Source: Phaeoceros laevis (lineage: Eukaryota; Anthocerotophyta; Anthocerotopsida; Notothyladales). From it: 52,517 bases of DNA. Below are positions 11,003 through 22,540 of the stretch, in pieces. The notes under the pieces were generated by a model. That model was given only the letters and a program-made list of their open reading frames with translations, ran no database searches and was not told the origin of the DNA. The translations under genes were made by a program, and so were the position numbers. The stretch's first letter is position 1, and every line of letters begins with the position of its first letter. The stretch spans positions 1 to 52,517 of the forward strand of contig JBNGIQ010009135.1 in NCBI GenBank assembly GCA_049999765.1, read 5' to 3'.

Positions 11003-11897
11003 ATGGGAACAGAGCCGGCGAGGTCAGGGTGGACTGTGTACCCTAGCGGAGAATGGCAGCCTCGTGCCTGTGGCTCAGGACCTCTACCGGGCTATGCAGG
11101 AACCAACAAGCAACACGTTCCTGTCAAGGCCATGTCCATCTTCGTTTTGATCCTTCGCGTAGCCAGCCTGCTTCTGTCACTTCTTGCTCTGGGTTTCATT
11201 CTCTTGGCACAGGACAAGTACCACTCTGGCTCCTCCACCTTCTCCGTCAGGATCGACGGCAAAGCTCTGCGCACCAGAGCTAACAAGTGAGATCAGCTGT
11301 ACCCATTTTGCAATCTTTGCTGATAATAGATGCCATGAAAATGTTCCACAATTTGCACAATTGCAACTTACCCACTGGCCTGCAGGTTCTTGGCTGCCAT
11401 GTCCGCGGTGATTGTGCTCTATGAAGGAGCTCAGATGGTTTTTGCATATCTGGAGAAAACCACTCAGTCTGTAGACCGGATGTCCGGACACTTCGGCACT
11501 TTGGTGACCTTCGTCTCTGATCAGGTCATTTCTTTGGACTCACATGCAAGAACAATTTTCCATCCCTTCACATGGCAAGTTCCAAGATGATCTAACAGCT
11601 CCTTTCACATGGCCATGATCTAACACGGTGTCTTTCTGGGCTTTCAAGCAGGTTCTTGCGTATCTGCTGTTTGCAGCAGGAGCAGCCGCTGGAAACGATG
11701 TGGCCAGGTGGAGGCGTGGTGACGGTGAAGTCAATGATGGCGTTTGTAGTGCTGAAAATAGCAGCTGGTGCACCAAAGTAGAAATCGGAGTTGCTATGAG
11801 CTACTTTGCCTTCACGGCTTTGACAATGTTGGCTGTGGTTTCTGGCTTCAAGTTCTCAAAGCATTTGGAGCACTCGATGAACAAGGATGGTTACTGA
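11003..11897 (+). CDS. CASP-like (Casparian strip membrane domain) protein, paralog A
   Basis: Three exons, 11003-11286, 11386-11524 and 11652-11897, join in phase to a 222-residue protein (MGTEPARSG... to MNKDGY). It has the four-helix CASP/CASPL layout. TM1 (about 46-69) carries the conserved Arg in ILRVASLLLSL, and TM3 carries the conserved Asp (FVSDQVLAYLLFAAG). TM2 lies after the first intron and TM4 near the C-terminus. Two Cys (VCSAENSSWC) sit in the TM3-TM4 loop. CASP-like proteins are plasma-membrane scaffolds that form membrane domains and can recruit wall-modifying enzymes; its role here is not known. It lacks the AGFEGMASPY motif of the other three copies. Both introns fall at the positions used in those copies. 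Donor 2 is CAG|GTCATT, a weak site. Confidence 0.85.
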
Positions 11898-12590
11898 TCT
11901 CAGCCTCAGGCCACAGGCATCATCACAGCTGTGACATCTCAGAGTGACGAGGCACATTGGGGCATCACGTTGGAAGACAAGCTACCTTAGGGCTGAGCTG
12001 ATTAGCACAGTGTTCACCTTTGCCTCGATCAAAATTTCTGATTGTTAGTCGAGAAGAACTGCATAGACGGATACAGTATCTTTCTCGCGGTCTCACCTCA
12101 TTGCTCATTTGCCTGCAAAAAGTACAGGCTGCTTTTGTCAGACATGTTAAATGCTCCTCGGAACTAGTTACTCGAATTTCCAAGTCCAGCAGAATTGTGT
12201 ACGCCGCGCAAGCTTCAAGAGAATCTTCGCCTTTCCCTCCCAGTGGACCTGGGGACTGATGCTGTCACTCAAACTGTCGAGCTGGGATTGAAATTCGCAG
12301 CACTGGATATCTAACACGTTTTCCTCGAACAAGAACCAGAGCAGTCTGCAAGATGGATCCCTTTTACCAACAGGCCCCGGGAAACAACAGTCACCGCACT
12401 ATTGTAGTGCATAGAAATACCCTAAAGTAGTGCAGAACGCAGAAAAGGTAGAAAACAAAAATGTACCCGTAAGAGTCAACTTGGTGTACGACCTAGATAA
12501 ATCTGTACAGAATTCCCAAACTGTTGGTCATCTAGAACCAACAGCACCTGGTAGAGATAGGCTGTGAGAGAACGAAAACATTCAGCTAAA

Positions 12591-13673
12591 CTAGGACAAA
12601 TGCCTGGAGAACCTGTGGCCAGTAAGCAGGGCCAACAGTGCTAAGGCTCCAAAGGCAAGAAATCCCATGGCAGCTCCGGATTCTCGTTTCATACAGAAAC
12701 TGTTCCACTCGCTGTAGCTGCAAGTGAGACCTGCCCTTTCTGTGCCATCGCCATGTCGAGCACCTGCAATTTCGTTGGCTGCTGCAGTGGCTGCTGAAAA
12801 CATCAGATAAGCAAGCACCTACAGGTACGTGTGTATGCCCACAGAAGAAAAACAAACGAAGAGAGTCAGCTTCACCGGTACCATGCCCATATTGATTGGA
12901 GAAGAAAGGCTTAACACAACAAAAAAAAGATTGGAGAAGAAAGGCTGGTCGTGAAATTCAAATGCATGTGACCAGTGAAGGATCCAATGAGGTTTAGTAA
13001 TTAATGGAGTCAAGCAGCAGTGCTCTTGATGCTCAGCAAATTGATCAGGAGGTTTCGTAATTGATGGAGTCAAGCAGCAGCAGCAAATTGAGTTCCACCA
13101 ACCTGATCAGCGACGAAGGTGAAGAGAGTCCCAACGTAGGTGGACGTCTGTTCACTGGCGATGTAGCCAAGAACAACCGACACCACCTCATAGAACAAGA
13201 CAATGGCTCCAATGGCCACAAGATACCTAGATCGCAGAACAAACGTGTAAGAAGATGCTCGAGCTTCGACAAAATTCTGGAAATGCTCACGATCTACAGC
13301 CCTCCCTAACACATCACGAAAGTCCGTCAGTTCACAGTACTCACTGGCTTGCTCTGGTGCGCATTGCCTTGGCGTTCAATGTTGTGGTCGCGCTGTAGTC
13401 AGAGTACACATGCGTATCCTTCGCAGAAACTATGAGAGACAGGGAAATGAGCGCCAGAAGCAGGCTGATAATTCGCAGCACAACCGTGGCCGCAAAGTAC
13501 TTGCCACCGCCATCATGCTTAAGCACAGCTCTCTCCACGTAGGGCGAGGCCATTCCCTCGAAGCCAGCCGGAGTCCCGCCATAGCCAGTGTCACCAGACA
13601 GCTGCTCCATTCCGATGCCTTGAGCGTAGCCATTATGCTGCCCTCCCGGCACTCCGCTTCCTCTTCCCATCAT
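12591..13673 (-). CDS. CASP-like (Casparian strip membrane domain) protein, paralog B
   Basis: Exons on the minus strand are 13673-13345, 13226-13103 and 12818-12591, giving 226 residues that start MMGRGSGVPGG and end FSRHLS. The N-terminus holds GGTPAGFEGMASPY, shared with paralogs C and D. TM1 (VVLRIISLLLALISLSLIVSA) carries the conserved Arg. Exon 2 encodes TM2 and ends in FTFVADQ with the conserved Asp of TM3, which continues as VLAYLMFSAAT in exon 3. The TM3-TM4 loop has two Cys (TCSYSEWNSFC), and TM4 is GAAMGFLAFGALALLALL. The second ATG, one codon later, is an equally likely start. Expected role: plasma-membrane scaffold. This gene and paralog C are tandem duplicates. Confidence 0.87.
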
Positions 13674-14294
13674 GATCAGGACTTGCCAAGGTTGCGCCGC
13701 AGAGAAGAGAGCTGAGATGAATAGACTGATCGCACACACTGCGCCTGTGAAGTCCTCTACCGCTAGTAATAAGCTTGCAATTCAAATTCTCCTTGTAAAA
13801 GAATGCTAGGGCGTGAAGTATGCACGGCCCTGCCCGAGCCCTCCAATGAGAACAAAGGTTTCCCACAGTCTCATGGGCTCAGAAGACCTTGCGGCTGGAG
13901 CCCTCAGGTGAAAGCTGCTGTGTGTGGACTCTCTCCTCCGTCGATTCGTATGCGCGAGTGCTTATCTACGGTTCCGGGGCCTCACCATTTTTACTTTAGC
14001 TACCTTCGCTGCAGCTGGAAATACACAGCTGCTTCCAAAAAAAGCTTCTGATCCGGTCTGGAAAACGCGGAGATCAGGTCTCTTATTATTAGGCAATGCC
14101 TCTCTCATGCGTCGTGTAACACGTGTTAACTTCACTGCTCCGCATTCTGCGCCCCAGCACCCGGCAAGGAGGAGAGAGAGAGAGGAGGTTTACTTATGTA
14201 ACTTATCGGGTAAAAACCACACTCCAACGAAATGAAAGGTTACCGAAGGAGTCATTCCATACACTGAAAGGGTCCTTATTACAAAGCAACTTCA

Positions 14295-14375
14295 GTGAAG
14301 ATAGCCGAGTTGGTCTACGGCGCCAGATTTAGGTACTGGTCCGAAATGGCACGGCTTCGGGTCCCACACATATTA
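14295..14375 (+). pseudogene. tRNA-Leu pseudogene
   Basis: This aligns base for base over 81 positions with the intact tRNA-Leu at 16919-16999. The D arm and most of the anticodon arm are kept, and the loop would give UAG. The anticodon stem has an A-A mismatch, the T arm is altered (cggcttcgggtccca), and the 3' acceptor strand no longer pairs with the 5' strand. It is the decayed partner in the segmental duplication. Confidence 0.8.
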
Positions 14376-14651
14376 GCAGATCAGATGGTATGACCGGTGT
14401 TGCTGCACATCTGAGTTCACTTTTTTGGTGGTAATGGACTTATATATTGGTCAGATTCTGACTTCACTTTGCTGCAAATCGTTTTGAGCTCACTTTGGAT
14501 CCTTACCAACAGGCCTGGGCCCGGGATACAGTACAGTGTATTACTGTAGGGCATAGAAGTACCCAAAACGTAGGGCACAAGGCAGAAAAGGTCGAAAGAA
14601 ACTGTACCCGTAAGAGTCAACTTGGTATACTAAAACCTAGATAGACCTACC

Positions 14652-14696
14652 CATGTGGAGTTGGCTAAACACCATAGTCATCCTACTACTACTACC
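14652..14696 (+). mobile_element. Truncated copy of a dispersed SINE-like repeat
   Basis: Starts at catgtggagttggctaaac and ends in a run of tac triplets. It matches only the 3' part of the elements at 16566-16680 and 50231-50337. The equivalent position in the sister duplication unit (after cctagata at about 12500) lacks it, so it inserted after the duplication. Confidence 0.55.
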
Positions 14697-14788
14697 CACA
14701 GGTACAGAGTTCTCAAACTGGAGCCTCAGACAGAGCCAACAGCACCTGGAAGCGATGGGTTCTGAGAGAACGACAACATTCAGCTACA

Positions 14789-15805
14789 CTAGGACAAATG
14801 CCTGGAGAACCTGTAGCCAGCAATCAGGGCCAGCAGTGCCAAAGTTCCAAAGGCAAGAAATCCCATGGCAGCTCCGGCTTCGACTTTCACACACCAGCTG
14901 TTCCACTCGCTCAAGGTGCAGGCGAAACTTGCCTCTGCGGTCCCATCACCATGTCGCATGGCCGCAACATCGTTGGCTTGTGCAGTGGCTGCTGAAAACA
15001 TCACATAAGCAAGCACCTGTATGTATGCCCACAGTTGAAAACAACCGAGGAGAGTCAGAAGAGACAGCTTCACCAGATTGGAGAAGAAAGCCTGGTACTG
15101 AAATTAAAATGCATGTGGAGGACTCCGATGAGGAAGAGGTATCGGAATGGAGTCGAGCAAAATTCACGAAAAAGCAAATAATGGAGTCTTGACAGACAGC
15201 AGCGAGAAAACAAGTTCCACCAACCTGATCACCGCAGAATGTGAAGAGAGTCCCAGCGTAGGTGGACGTCTGTCCCCTGGAGATGCAGCTGAGAATAAGC
15301 TGCACCACCTCATAGATCAAAACTATGACTCCAATGGCCACAAGATACCTAGATCGCACAACAAACGTGTAAGAAGATGCTCACGCTGCGACAAAAGTCT
15401 AGAAATGCGTCAGAAAGGCTCACGATTTACAGCCCTAACACGTCACAAGAGTCCGTCAGGTCACAGTGCTCACTGGCCTGCTCTGGGGCGCAATGCCTTA
15501 AAGTTCCATGTCGTCAAAACCCCGGTGTTCTCATCGTAGTACGCATGCGCTTCCACCGCAGAGGCTATGAGAGACAGGGAAATGAGCCCCAGAAGCAGGC
15601 TGACAATCCGCAGCACGACGGTGGCCGCGAAGTACTGGCTACCGCCATCCTGCTTGCGCACAAATGTCTGCGCGTAGGGGGAGGCCATTCCCTCAAAGCC
15701 AGTCGGGGTCCCGCCATAGCCAGTGCCACCAGACTGCTGCTGCATTCCGATGCCTTGAGCGTAGACATTTTGCTGCCCGCCCGGCGCTCCGCTTCCGCTT
15801 CCCAT
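14789..15805 (-). CDS. CASP-like (Casparian strip membrane domain) protein, paralog C
   Basis: Exons 15805-15474, 15348-15225 and 15016-14789 join to a 227-residue protein, MGSGSGAPGGQ... to FSRHLS. Exon 2 has exactly the length of exon 2 in paralog B (124 nt), and both introns occupy the same codon positions. Features in order are GGTPTGFEGMASPY; TM1 with Arg (VVLRIVSLLLGLISLSLIAS); TM2 (YLVAIGVIVLIYEVVQLILS); TM3 with Asp (GTLFTFCGDQVLAYVMF); a loop with two Cys (CTLSEWNSWC); and TM4 (GAAMGFLAFGTLALLALI). TM3 has Cys-Gly where paralog B has Val-Ala. All splice sites are GT-AG. Likely a plasma-membrane scaffold, and the product of a tandem duplication with paralog B. Confidence 0.87.
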
Positions 15806-16565
15806 CAGGGCTTGCCAAGGTTGCCGGACAGAAGAGCAAGCTGAGCTCAAGAGACTGATCGCAGACACCAATCTTGCCAGCAAGTAATAAGCTAGCAATT
15901 CAAATACTCCTCCTTCTGAGAGAATGCTTGGGCGTGAAGTATGCGCGCCCTGACCGAGTCCTCCAATGAGAACAACGGCTTCTCTGCCCCAAGGGTGGGT
16001 AGAGGAAGTTGCGGCTGAACTTTTGTAGCTGACGTACGGAAGACGTGAAAGCTGCTATGGACTCTCTCCTCCGTCGATGCTGATGCACGACTGCTTATCG
16101 ACGGTTCCGGGGCCTCACCACTTTTACTTTCGCTCCAGCTGTAAATTCCCGGCTGCTTCTAAGATGCTGTTGTCCAGGCGGTTCAGATCTGGTCTGGAAA
16201 AAACGGAGACCGGGTCTCTGGGCTGATTTTGTCAAAGAAGGATCCGGCCGTCTGTGTCGGGAAGGTGGCGGCCACTCTCATTCCTCGTGTACAGGACGCG
16301 TGTTACCTTCCCTGATGTAGCGCAGTGCCACCCGTAACTCACAAGTCGCGACAAGCGCCTGCAACCCAGTCAGCTCAAAAATAGGGCGATTTTTGGACAA
16401 CCCGCGTTAGAAATGTTATTTTTAGTGAGGTCTACATTTTTGCCGGGCGATAGAGACCCGGTATGACAAGGGACCCCGTGCCGACGGTATTCCATAGACG
16501 TGGAGTCAGGGATACGCGCATACGCTCGTGTAACCCCATTTGTGCGACCTGGTCACTTGCGTGTA

Positions 16566-16680
16566 CCCGGACGGGGGCTCCCGGTCGCCGGTCGAAAAAC
16601 TTGACGGGGTGTTCAATTCCTATGTGGAGTTGGCTAATAAACACCGTAATCTTCCTACTACTACTAGTAGTACTACTTAC
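16566..16680 (+). mobile_element. Dispersed SINE-like repeat with (TAC)n tail
   Basis: Shares about 105 bases with the reverse complement of 50231-50337: a GC-rich head (cccggacgggggctcccggt, gccggtcgaaaaac), a B-box-like motif (gtgttcaattcc here, gtgttcgactcc in the other copy), tgtggagttggct, then a tac/cta triplet tail. An internal B-box-like motif and a simple triplet tail are features of tRNA-derived SINEs. No A box is clear. Confidence 0.5.
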
Positions 16681-16918
16681 CCGGCACTCCCCAAGCGGGT
16701 TTTGCGCAGAAAAACAAACGCCAGGGCCGGGCATCTCCCCGGCCCGGGCGTGCACATGGAAAACCAGTAGCTTCCGCATCCTTTGCATAGTGCATACGCC
16801 TACTGAATAAATACATAAATAATATATAAATACCTCCCTTATCCGCATTCTGTGGACGAGCACCCTGGACCTTGAATGGAGCTACGTAATAATAACAAGA
16901 GCACACAAAAAGGTATAT

Positions 16919-16999
16919 GTCAGGATGGCCGAGTTGGTCTAAGGCGCCAGTTTCAGGTACTGGTCCGAAAGGGCATGGGTTCGAATCCCATTTCTGACA
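16919..16999 (+). tRNA. tRNA-Leu (anticodon CAG)
   Basis: 81 bases fold as a type II (long variable arm) tRNA. The 7-bp acceptor is GTCAGGA against TTCTGAC with one G-U pair. The D arm is GCCGAGTTGGTCTAAGGC, the anticodon stem is CCAGT/ACTGG with loop TTCAGGT (anticodon CAG), the variable arm follows, then T loop TTCGAAT on stem ATGGG/CCCAT, with discriminator A. There is no intron and no encoded CCA, as expected for a nuclear gene. A decayed duplicate lies at 14295. Confidence 0.95.
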
Positions 17000-17236
17000 T
17001 AGATTGATGAATGTCGTGGGTACATGACCTGAGTTTCTGAATCGGAGGATCTATTTTGATGACTATAGTAGCGTATGACTAGTGCGCATGTATGTACGCG
17101 TGGTGATGTGGATAGATGGAGGATCATCGGGCTACCCAGCGATGCTGATTGAGGTACCCGGCAAAGCGGGTAGATGTCTGTTATTTACAAGCTTTTATAA
17201 ATAAGAACGATGTCACGGAATGAGTCGGACGCCAGT

Positions 17237-19121
17237 TCAGCGTAGGTACGAAGCAGTCTGATACCAACCTCCGGTTGCCCTATCAGCCTCCGCCACCTTC
17301 GGAGGTGGGGGGAGAGGTGGATTTACTCTCTTTGGTGCTTGCTGGCGTCTGCAGGACAATCATCAATCGTAATCTTACGAATGCTAAGGAGGCTCAAAAC
17401 ATATGGCGACATGCAATGATATTACACTAGCCAGAGAGAGCGACAGACTGAGGTTTGTGGTGACGTACCCCAAAAGACGAAGCTCAAGGGTAGCCTTGAA
17501 CTGAGAAGGTATTTCCATCAGTGCACTGACCGCGAACACCGCTTCCCTTTGGGCCACAGACATCGGTTTGCTCATAATGGAGGTGAAGTTGACAAACTGT
17601 ACACAGAGACGGAGCACATGAGAGAGCAACGACTGGTTGTGATGAGGAAGTCAGCAAGGATGACTGCTGAGGCACTTACCTGGAAATTGTCGAACTGGCG
17701 ATCAGGTATGTTGTCGTCGAATTGTTGCATCTTTTCCCATGGACCATCACCCACTCCCACCAGCACAATCGAGAGTGGGTAGTCGCTGTGTTCAGCAAAA
17801 GTGCGAGTGAATCAGGCTTGCGATCATGATGAAAGCGGCTTTGGTCTGAACTGTGTCAACATCATGCTGTAATGACCTAACAGCCAAAGCCATGCTAACC
17901 TTGCTGCCACGATGGCGTCTATTGTGGCTCGCTCCTGCTCGCTTTCACCTGTACCAGTTTCATTCATAGATACCTGCACATTATGTTGTTCAGCTCCCAC
18001 TAATTTCCATTACACTGAAAGGGCACTCATGAATGGAAAGAAAATGGAACACCAGGCCATAGACACCACCTGCCCATCAGCAATGATTACTAGAACATGG
18101 TACTGGCATCCACTCTTCGCAACAATCTGGATAGCAGCCTGTATGATAGGTGCAAACGACGTCGGACCTGAAAATCCACCGCACTGTTCAGCGAAAACTG
18201 TGTAGAGAAAGCTTCAAGCCCCCTAACCATGTTGAAGGATTGGAAAAGGAGCCCAACCCCAAACACACCCTTGTTGGCAAACAACCTGAAAGACGAAGGT
18301 GTGGAAGGATAGCCCGGTAGCGTGTCAAAACCTCCTCAAATCCTGAACAGGGATGCTGGTCTTCGAAGAAACTGAAGACTTGCTTGTCGTGAGTTGTAGC
18401 TGACAGGCAAACAAACCTTCAGTACCGAAATAAGCAGAAGCAAGGGAGCTTAGCCTCGTATGAGTAATGGTACAGAGGAAGCCCTTACTGTCTCCAAACC
18501 CAAAACATGGAATCAGATTGTCTTCATCAAATGCTGCGAGCGTTTGGCCGATGATAGATATCGCTTGTTGGTAAGGGTTGGGTTCCGCACCAATTGCATG
18601 AAGACTTTGGTTATTGAACGACTCCCTCCCTGCCAGTTGCAAAACCTCATACTTCAGGCATCACCCAGCAGGCATCACTGTGCAGCATATTTCCTCAAAA
18701 CAACAGTACTTCCAAGAGGCAATGCAGGGATGACAGCAAGACCTGTCCACTCATTGCTTTTGGTGAAGTCAATGCCAACAATCAAATTCGATGACTCCAA
18801 GCCAGCTTCCCTGAGTGCAGCTTGTACCTGAACATGAAAGCAGTCCTCATTCTCAGCAACTGTCAGAGACAAGCATTAGTTTACAGCAGTCCCCTAATAG
18901 TTTTGTCAGTGGTTTTCCCATTCCCAAGCACGCCTCTCTATCTCAGTAGACATCATGTAAGAAGCATATCTGTTGGTCCTCACCTGCTCGAGGTTAGCGT
19001 ACTGATCAGCTATGTGGGCGTACTTCCGAGTAGAGGACTTCGAACCATATTCCTGCCTCTGAGCAATTGCAGGTCCAGTACGTCTCGGAGACTCCTTAGG
19101 TGCAGATACGCAGTTTCCCAT
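17237..19121 (-). CDS. RGLG/copine-like vWA-domain protein lacking the RING finger
   Basis: Nine exons on the minus strand join in phase to 331 residues: 19121-18984, 18827-18743, 18629-18489, 18399-18286, 18167-18070, 17973-17900, 17785-17680, 17596-17469 and 17348-17237. All introns are GT-AG. The start MGNCVSAPKE fits N-myristoylation. The copine-type vWA domain (about 55-300) is well preserved: LESSNLIVGIDFTKSNEWTG with the metal-site Asp-x-Thr, PYQQAISIIGQTLAAFDEDN, HVLVIIADGQ, LSIVLVGVGDGPWEKM, FDDNIPDRQFDNFQFVNFT and ALMEIPSQFKATLE. Plant RGLG proteins are ubiquitin ligases whose C-terminal RING supplies activity. Here the last exon gives a proline-rich tail (PPLPPPPK) and stops at SYLR. 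No RING cysteine pattern is found downstream, so ligase activity is not predicted. Confidence 0.88.
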
Positions 19122-22100
19122 GCTCGGATTGCGTTTCTTGGAAGACAACCAAGAGGTTTAAGCCGTGGCAGATGATACTGATGGTATGGATGTTCCCAGC
19201 CTGGACGCAATTCAGTGTCAAAAAAGGAGACCTTGGACCAGAAAGAGGCTCAAGTATCTTGATGCTGTGGAACGGACCAGAGACTGAGGAATATATTAAG
19301 CCCCGGGTGCACAGCCAATTCTGGAATCAACAGACAAACAGGACGCAGTTCCTACAAGGTGGCACAACACAACCCTGCATCTTGATGTTGGCTTGAATTG
19401 AAAGCTGGCACCACAGCATTCCGGACTCGACACCAAACTCAGCTTGCAGACGGATACAAAGAGAAGGGCAGCAAGTTTACAATTCGGTCAAACCAAGTAC
19501 TGACCTCACACGCCTGCGCCCACACCTCTCAGGCAGTAGCCGGGCAGGCTCCATCCCTTCTTGAGAGTTGCGTGAAATAGAATATCTATTGTGGACCGAA
19601 CATAGCTCCGGGCTTCTAATTCCGGCCTGGTACCGACACTTCAGCTGTGGCATCCCTGTCGGGTCCTCGTTTCCGCGTCCTCAACCTGCCTGAGCAAGGG
19701 ATAAGCCCTAAAGCTGCGCAGTCCAGCTGCATACTCTTTCCTGCTGCAGCTCCTTCCGACTTCACTGTGCCCAAGTTGTCGATCTACTTCCCACCTGCCT
19801 GCAGACAGCTTAGAGACGAAGCGGCGTGTAAGAGAGCGTGTACGGTAAGCTTCCGCATCCTCGAGAGTCCAGGGCTGTACTTCAGCCTGGGACCAGACTA
19901 CTGTAAGGTAAGATCTGAGGAAAGCCTCCCCACTATTGGAGGGAGCAGTTGGTCGTGTCAGCAGCAGGTAGAGAGAGCAACAGGACATTAGAGCTATCCA
20001 GGCTATAAGACGAACATTGCCAGGCAATTTTGCAATCCCTTCTCATCCTCAAAGACTGACAAGCGATGAATTGAATACCAGTTAAATCAACGCAAGGAGT
20101 TCTGAACGCAGTTGCAGCCTGGAGTCCCTCCCTCCTTGCTCCTTTTACACTAGACTGCAGTAGCTGGCTTCGGGAATAAAGCTATCCGAACCTTGCAAGA
20201 GTGTTCGAGTGTTCTGTAGGTGGCGTGGTGCGTTTTCGGGCTTTACCGTACTGCGGCAGAACATACAGGACACACTGTATGCAGGTCCCACGCCACCCAC
20301 TGGTTGGACACATATCTCAGTTCTTTTGGCTGAGATAGAATCCAATCGAAAGCCGTCGAATTCCCGGAGAAGGGAAATCTCTTGCCTGGACACATCTGTC
20401 CCAGAACGATTGTGAAGATTGTCCCACATGACATGAAAGAAAATGGAGCATCTAGTATCTACTGTATCTACTGTCTTACTAGCCACTTGGGAGGCCCTCA
20501 ACGGGCAACCTTGAAGATCTACGGATTTTGAAGTGTTTTTAACGATCTCACACTACTGGTTGGTAGAACGAACTAAATTAGCGGCGGCTAGTAAGATAGC
20601 GGCTTGTCGTTTACATCGTGGTTGTGTAAGCCACTCTAGCAGGCCCAGGATGCCAGGATTCAGTACCCATGGCCTTCCACGTGAGGACCAGGCTCCTCCA
20701 GAAGCGAGTGCCGCCTCAGCTTGCCGTGTTGCACCTTATACCGTGACAGGCAAACGCATAGGTATTGCTTGACGGCCGCCATTGGAGCATCCTCCTGGTT
20801 TCCTCCAGGACCTGGCAGTGCTAGCAACCTTGCGAACACGTTTGTCGAATTCATTCCGAGAAGCCTTAGCAAATGTTTTGCAAGTGTAGCGTTTCCTGAT
20901 CAGCAAATTGTCTCTGTACATGTACAAGCTAAAAACCAGGAGCGATGTGAAGATCTGTTAACTACTCTTGCAAATCTACAAGCTTAAGCGTCGAGCAAGC
21001 ACTCTTGCGTAGGGAGGATTTACTTTCCTGGCCAATCCTTGCCACAGACGAAGGTGATCCACTCCATCTATTTTCTGCAGGTCCAAAGGAAACTGATGAA
21101 CGCTTGTGCGGAATCAAGTCCAATGGAAGCTTGCGTAATCATCCATGCTAGGGGAAATGAGGTTGTGTTCCAGATATATATTTGAGCACGGATGCTATGA
21201 AGAAAGTATCAGGACCGTGTCAGGCCCTGGATGTTTGTCGATTGATTGCTGCAGTTGGAGGTTGATGGGATGAGAACACGCAGCTGCCAGTGCGCATGCC
21301 CACTAGGAGTGGTGGATGCCAATCAGTTTTTCCCATATGTACACCAAGTGGCGATTGATAACCATCAGACAACGGTTGAAGTCCTCAGCAAGCAACCGCC
21401 TGCAGCTGGGAATCCTATGCCTGTGACTATTCCACACCAGGCATGCCACTTCTCCATACAGATCGGCTTGCTTCGCCAATCCAAGGTCCCTACCCAGCAG
21501 GTGAAAGACAGAGGTACCAACCCTACCCAGTTGCTGCTGAGTCGACGTCGATGCAGAGCCTGAGGCTATTCTCAAGAAACTATCCTTGAAGAGACCTTGG
21601 ACCTAGGCCTGCCCCCCATTTTCCACCGAAGCTGTGCCAAGAGCTATGCTACTGACTGGACCAATTGCAACCTCCCTGACCAGGAGATATTGCTTGCACC
21701 ATGCGGAGGACATGGAGAAAAATGATTCCACGATGCCCTGCTCTGGGAATTTGCAAGCACCAAACAGGTCCTTCCAGAACAGAGTGAAATCAAAGCGTGA
21801 GCATGATCCTGGCCATAGCTTCCTCTTATGTAGGCAAAGGCTCTCTGGAGCGCCAACTGCTGGCCAAAGCTCCCGCCAGCTCCCGCCAACAGCCATGCGT
21901 CAACACTGCATCACCTCTTGTGCTGAATCCTGCGGCCACAAAGCGGAAGCTGGCTGCAACAGACCCGCGTGTAGGTATACGGACCTTTTGCACCGTCATC
22001 TTCGCTTGCACGTATCGGACGCACTGCCAAAGTTTCAACTCTCCACGTGTCTAGACACATGTGAACATTGGACAATAGGTTTGTCGTCTATGAGCTGTTC

Positions 22101-22160
22101 ATGGTACATTTGGCAACCAGGTAGCTATCGACCCAACCTTTTCATGCCAGCTCTTCCGTG
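19122..22160. other. No gene recognised; some coding-looking short frames
   Basis: Two stretches look weakly protein-like. On the plus strand, 20800-20987 ends in IVSVHVQAKNQERCEDLLTT before a TAA. On the minus strand, 19641-19988 starts MSCCSLYLLLTR, a possible membrane anchor. Neither has a clear family or exon chain. A (GA)n run closes the region at 22170-22193. Confidence 0.35.
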
Positions 22161-22533
22161 AACAAATGTGTAGAAAGAGAGAGAGAGAGAGAGAGGTTTT
22201 CTCAAACTTTTTTTGCTACAACTCATAATTTAATAATTTATTTTTATTGAATATATAAATTCTACCATATTTGTATTTCTGATATATATCATATATTGCA
22301 TACGTAGCTGTTAGTCTTTAGAGTAGACATCCTCCTTGCACAAAGTTCGCCATTTGGAACTACTTGTACGAGAAAAGTTCAAGCATGACATAGATTTGAA
22401 ATTGACCAATTGAATAGCCATACCATGTATGATAGAACTTTAATGAAACCTTTTCTTAAACAAAATTTTCATAACTCGGTCTTGGCATTCTAAGTCTTCA
22501 CATTTCTCGACATAAAGCCTCATCCAAAATGTC

Positions 22534-22540
22534 TATATAA
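22534..22540 (+). promoter_or_regulatory. TATA box of the AP2-like gene
   Basis: TATATAA in the context gtctatataagtgtgg lies 257 bases upstream of the ATG at 22797, within an AT-rich stretch (22200-22790) unlike the surrounding DNA. Position and context fit a core promoter with a 5' UTR of about 225 nt. Confidence 0.5.

Larger units (their letters stand above)
12355..14375. repeat. Segmental duplication unit 1 (CASP-like B plus tRNA-Leu relic)
   Basis: This unit is colinear with 14497-16999. Both begin with ggatcc and 'accaacaggcc', continue through a 'cgtaagagtcaacttggt' segment, the CASP-like gene, an upstream block (gactctctcctccgtcgat, ggttccggggcctcacca), a 'ggtctggaaaa' block, and end in a tRNA-Leu sequence. 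Identity extends well beyond the coding exons, so the duplication was of genomic DNA and not of an mRNA. Confidence 0.8.
14497..16999. repeat. Segmental duplication unit 2 (CASP-like C plus tRNA-Leu)
   Basis: Second copy of the unit at 12355-14375. It is about 480 bases longer, mainly because of extra sequence at about 16380-16900 that includes a dispersed repeat (16566-16680). A 5'-truncated copy of the same repeat (14652-14696) is inserted just downstream of the gene and is absent from unit 1. Confidence 0.8.

Noticed and set aside
15806-15898. N-terminal extension of CASP-like C (AYYLLARLVSAISLL...)
   Set aside because: It has no ATG, and the related extension in paralog B (CAISLFISALFS...) also lacks one. 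Homology drops across it.
19641-20027. Type II membrane protein on the minus strand
   Set aside because: The hydrophobic start lacks an ATG at the frame opening, the rest has no recognisable domain, and no splice chain could be built.
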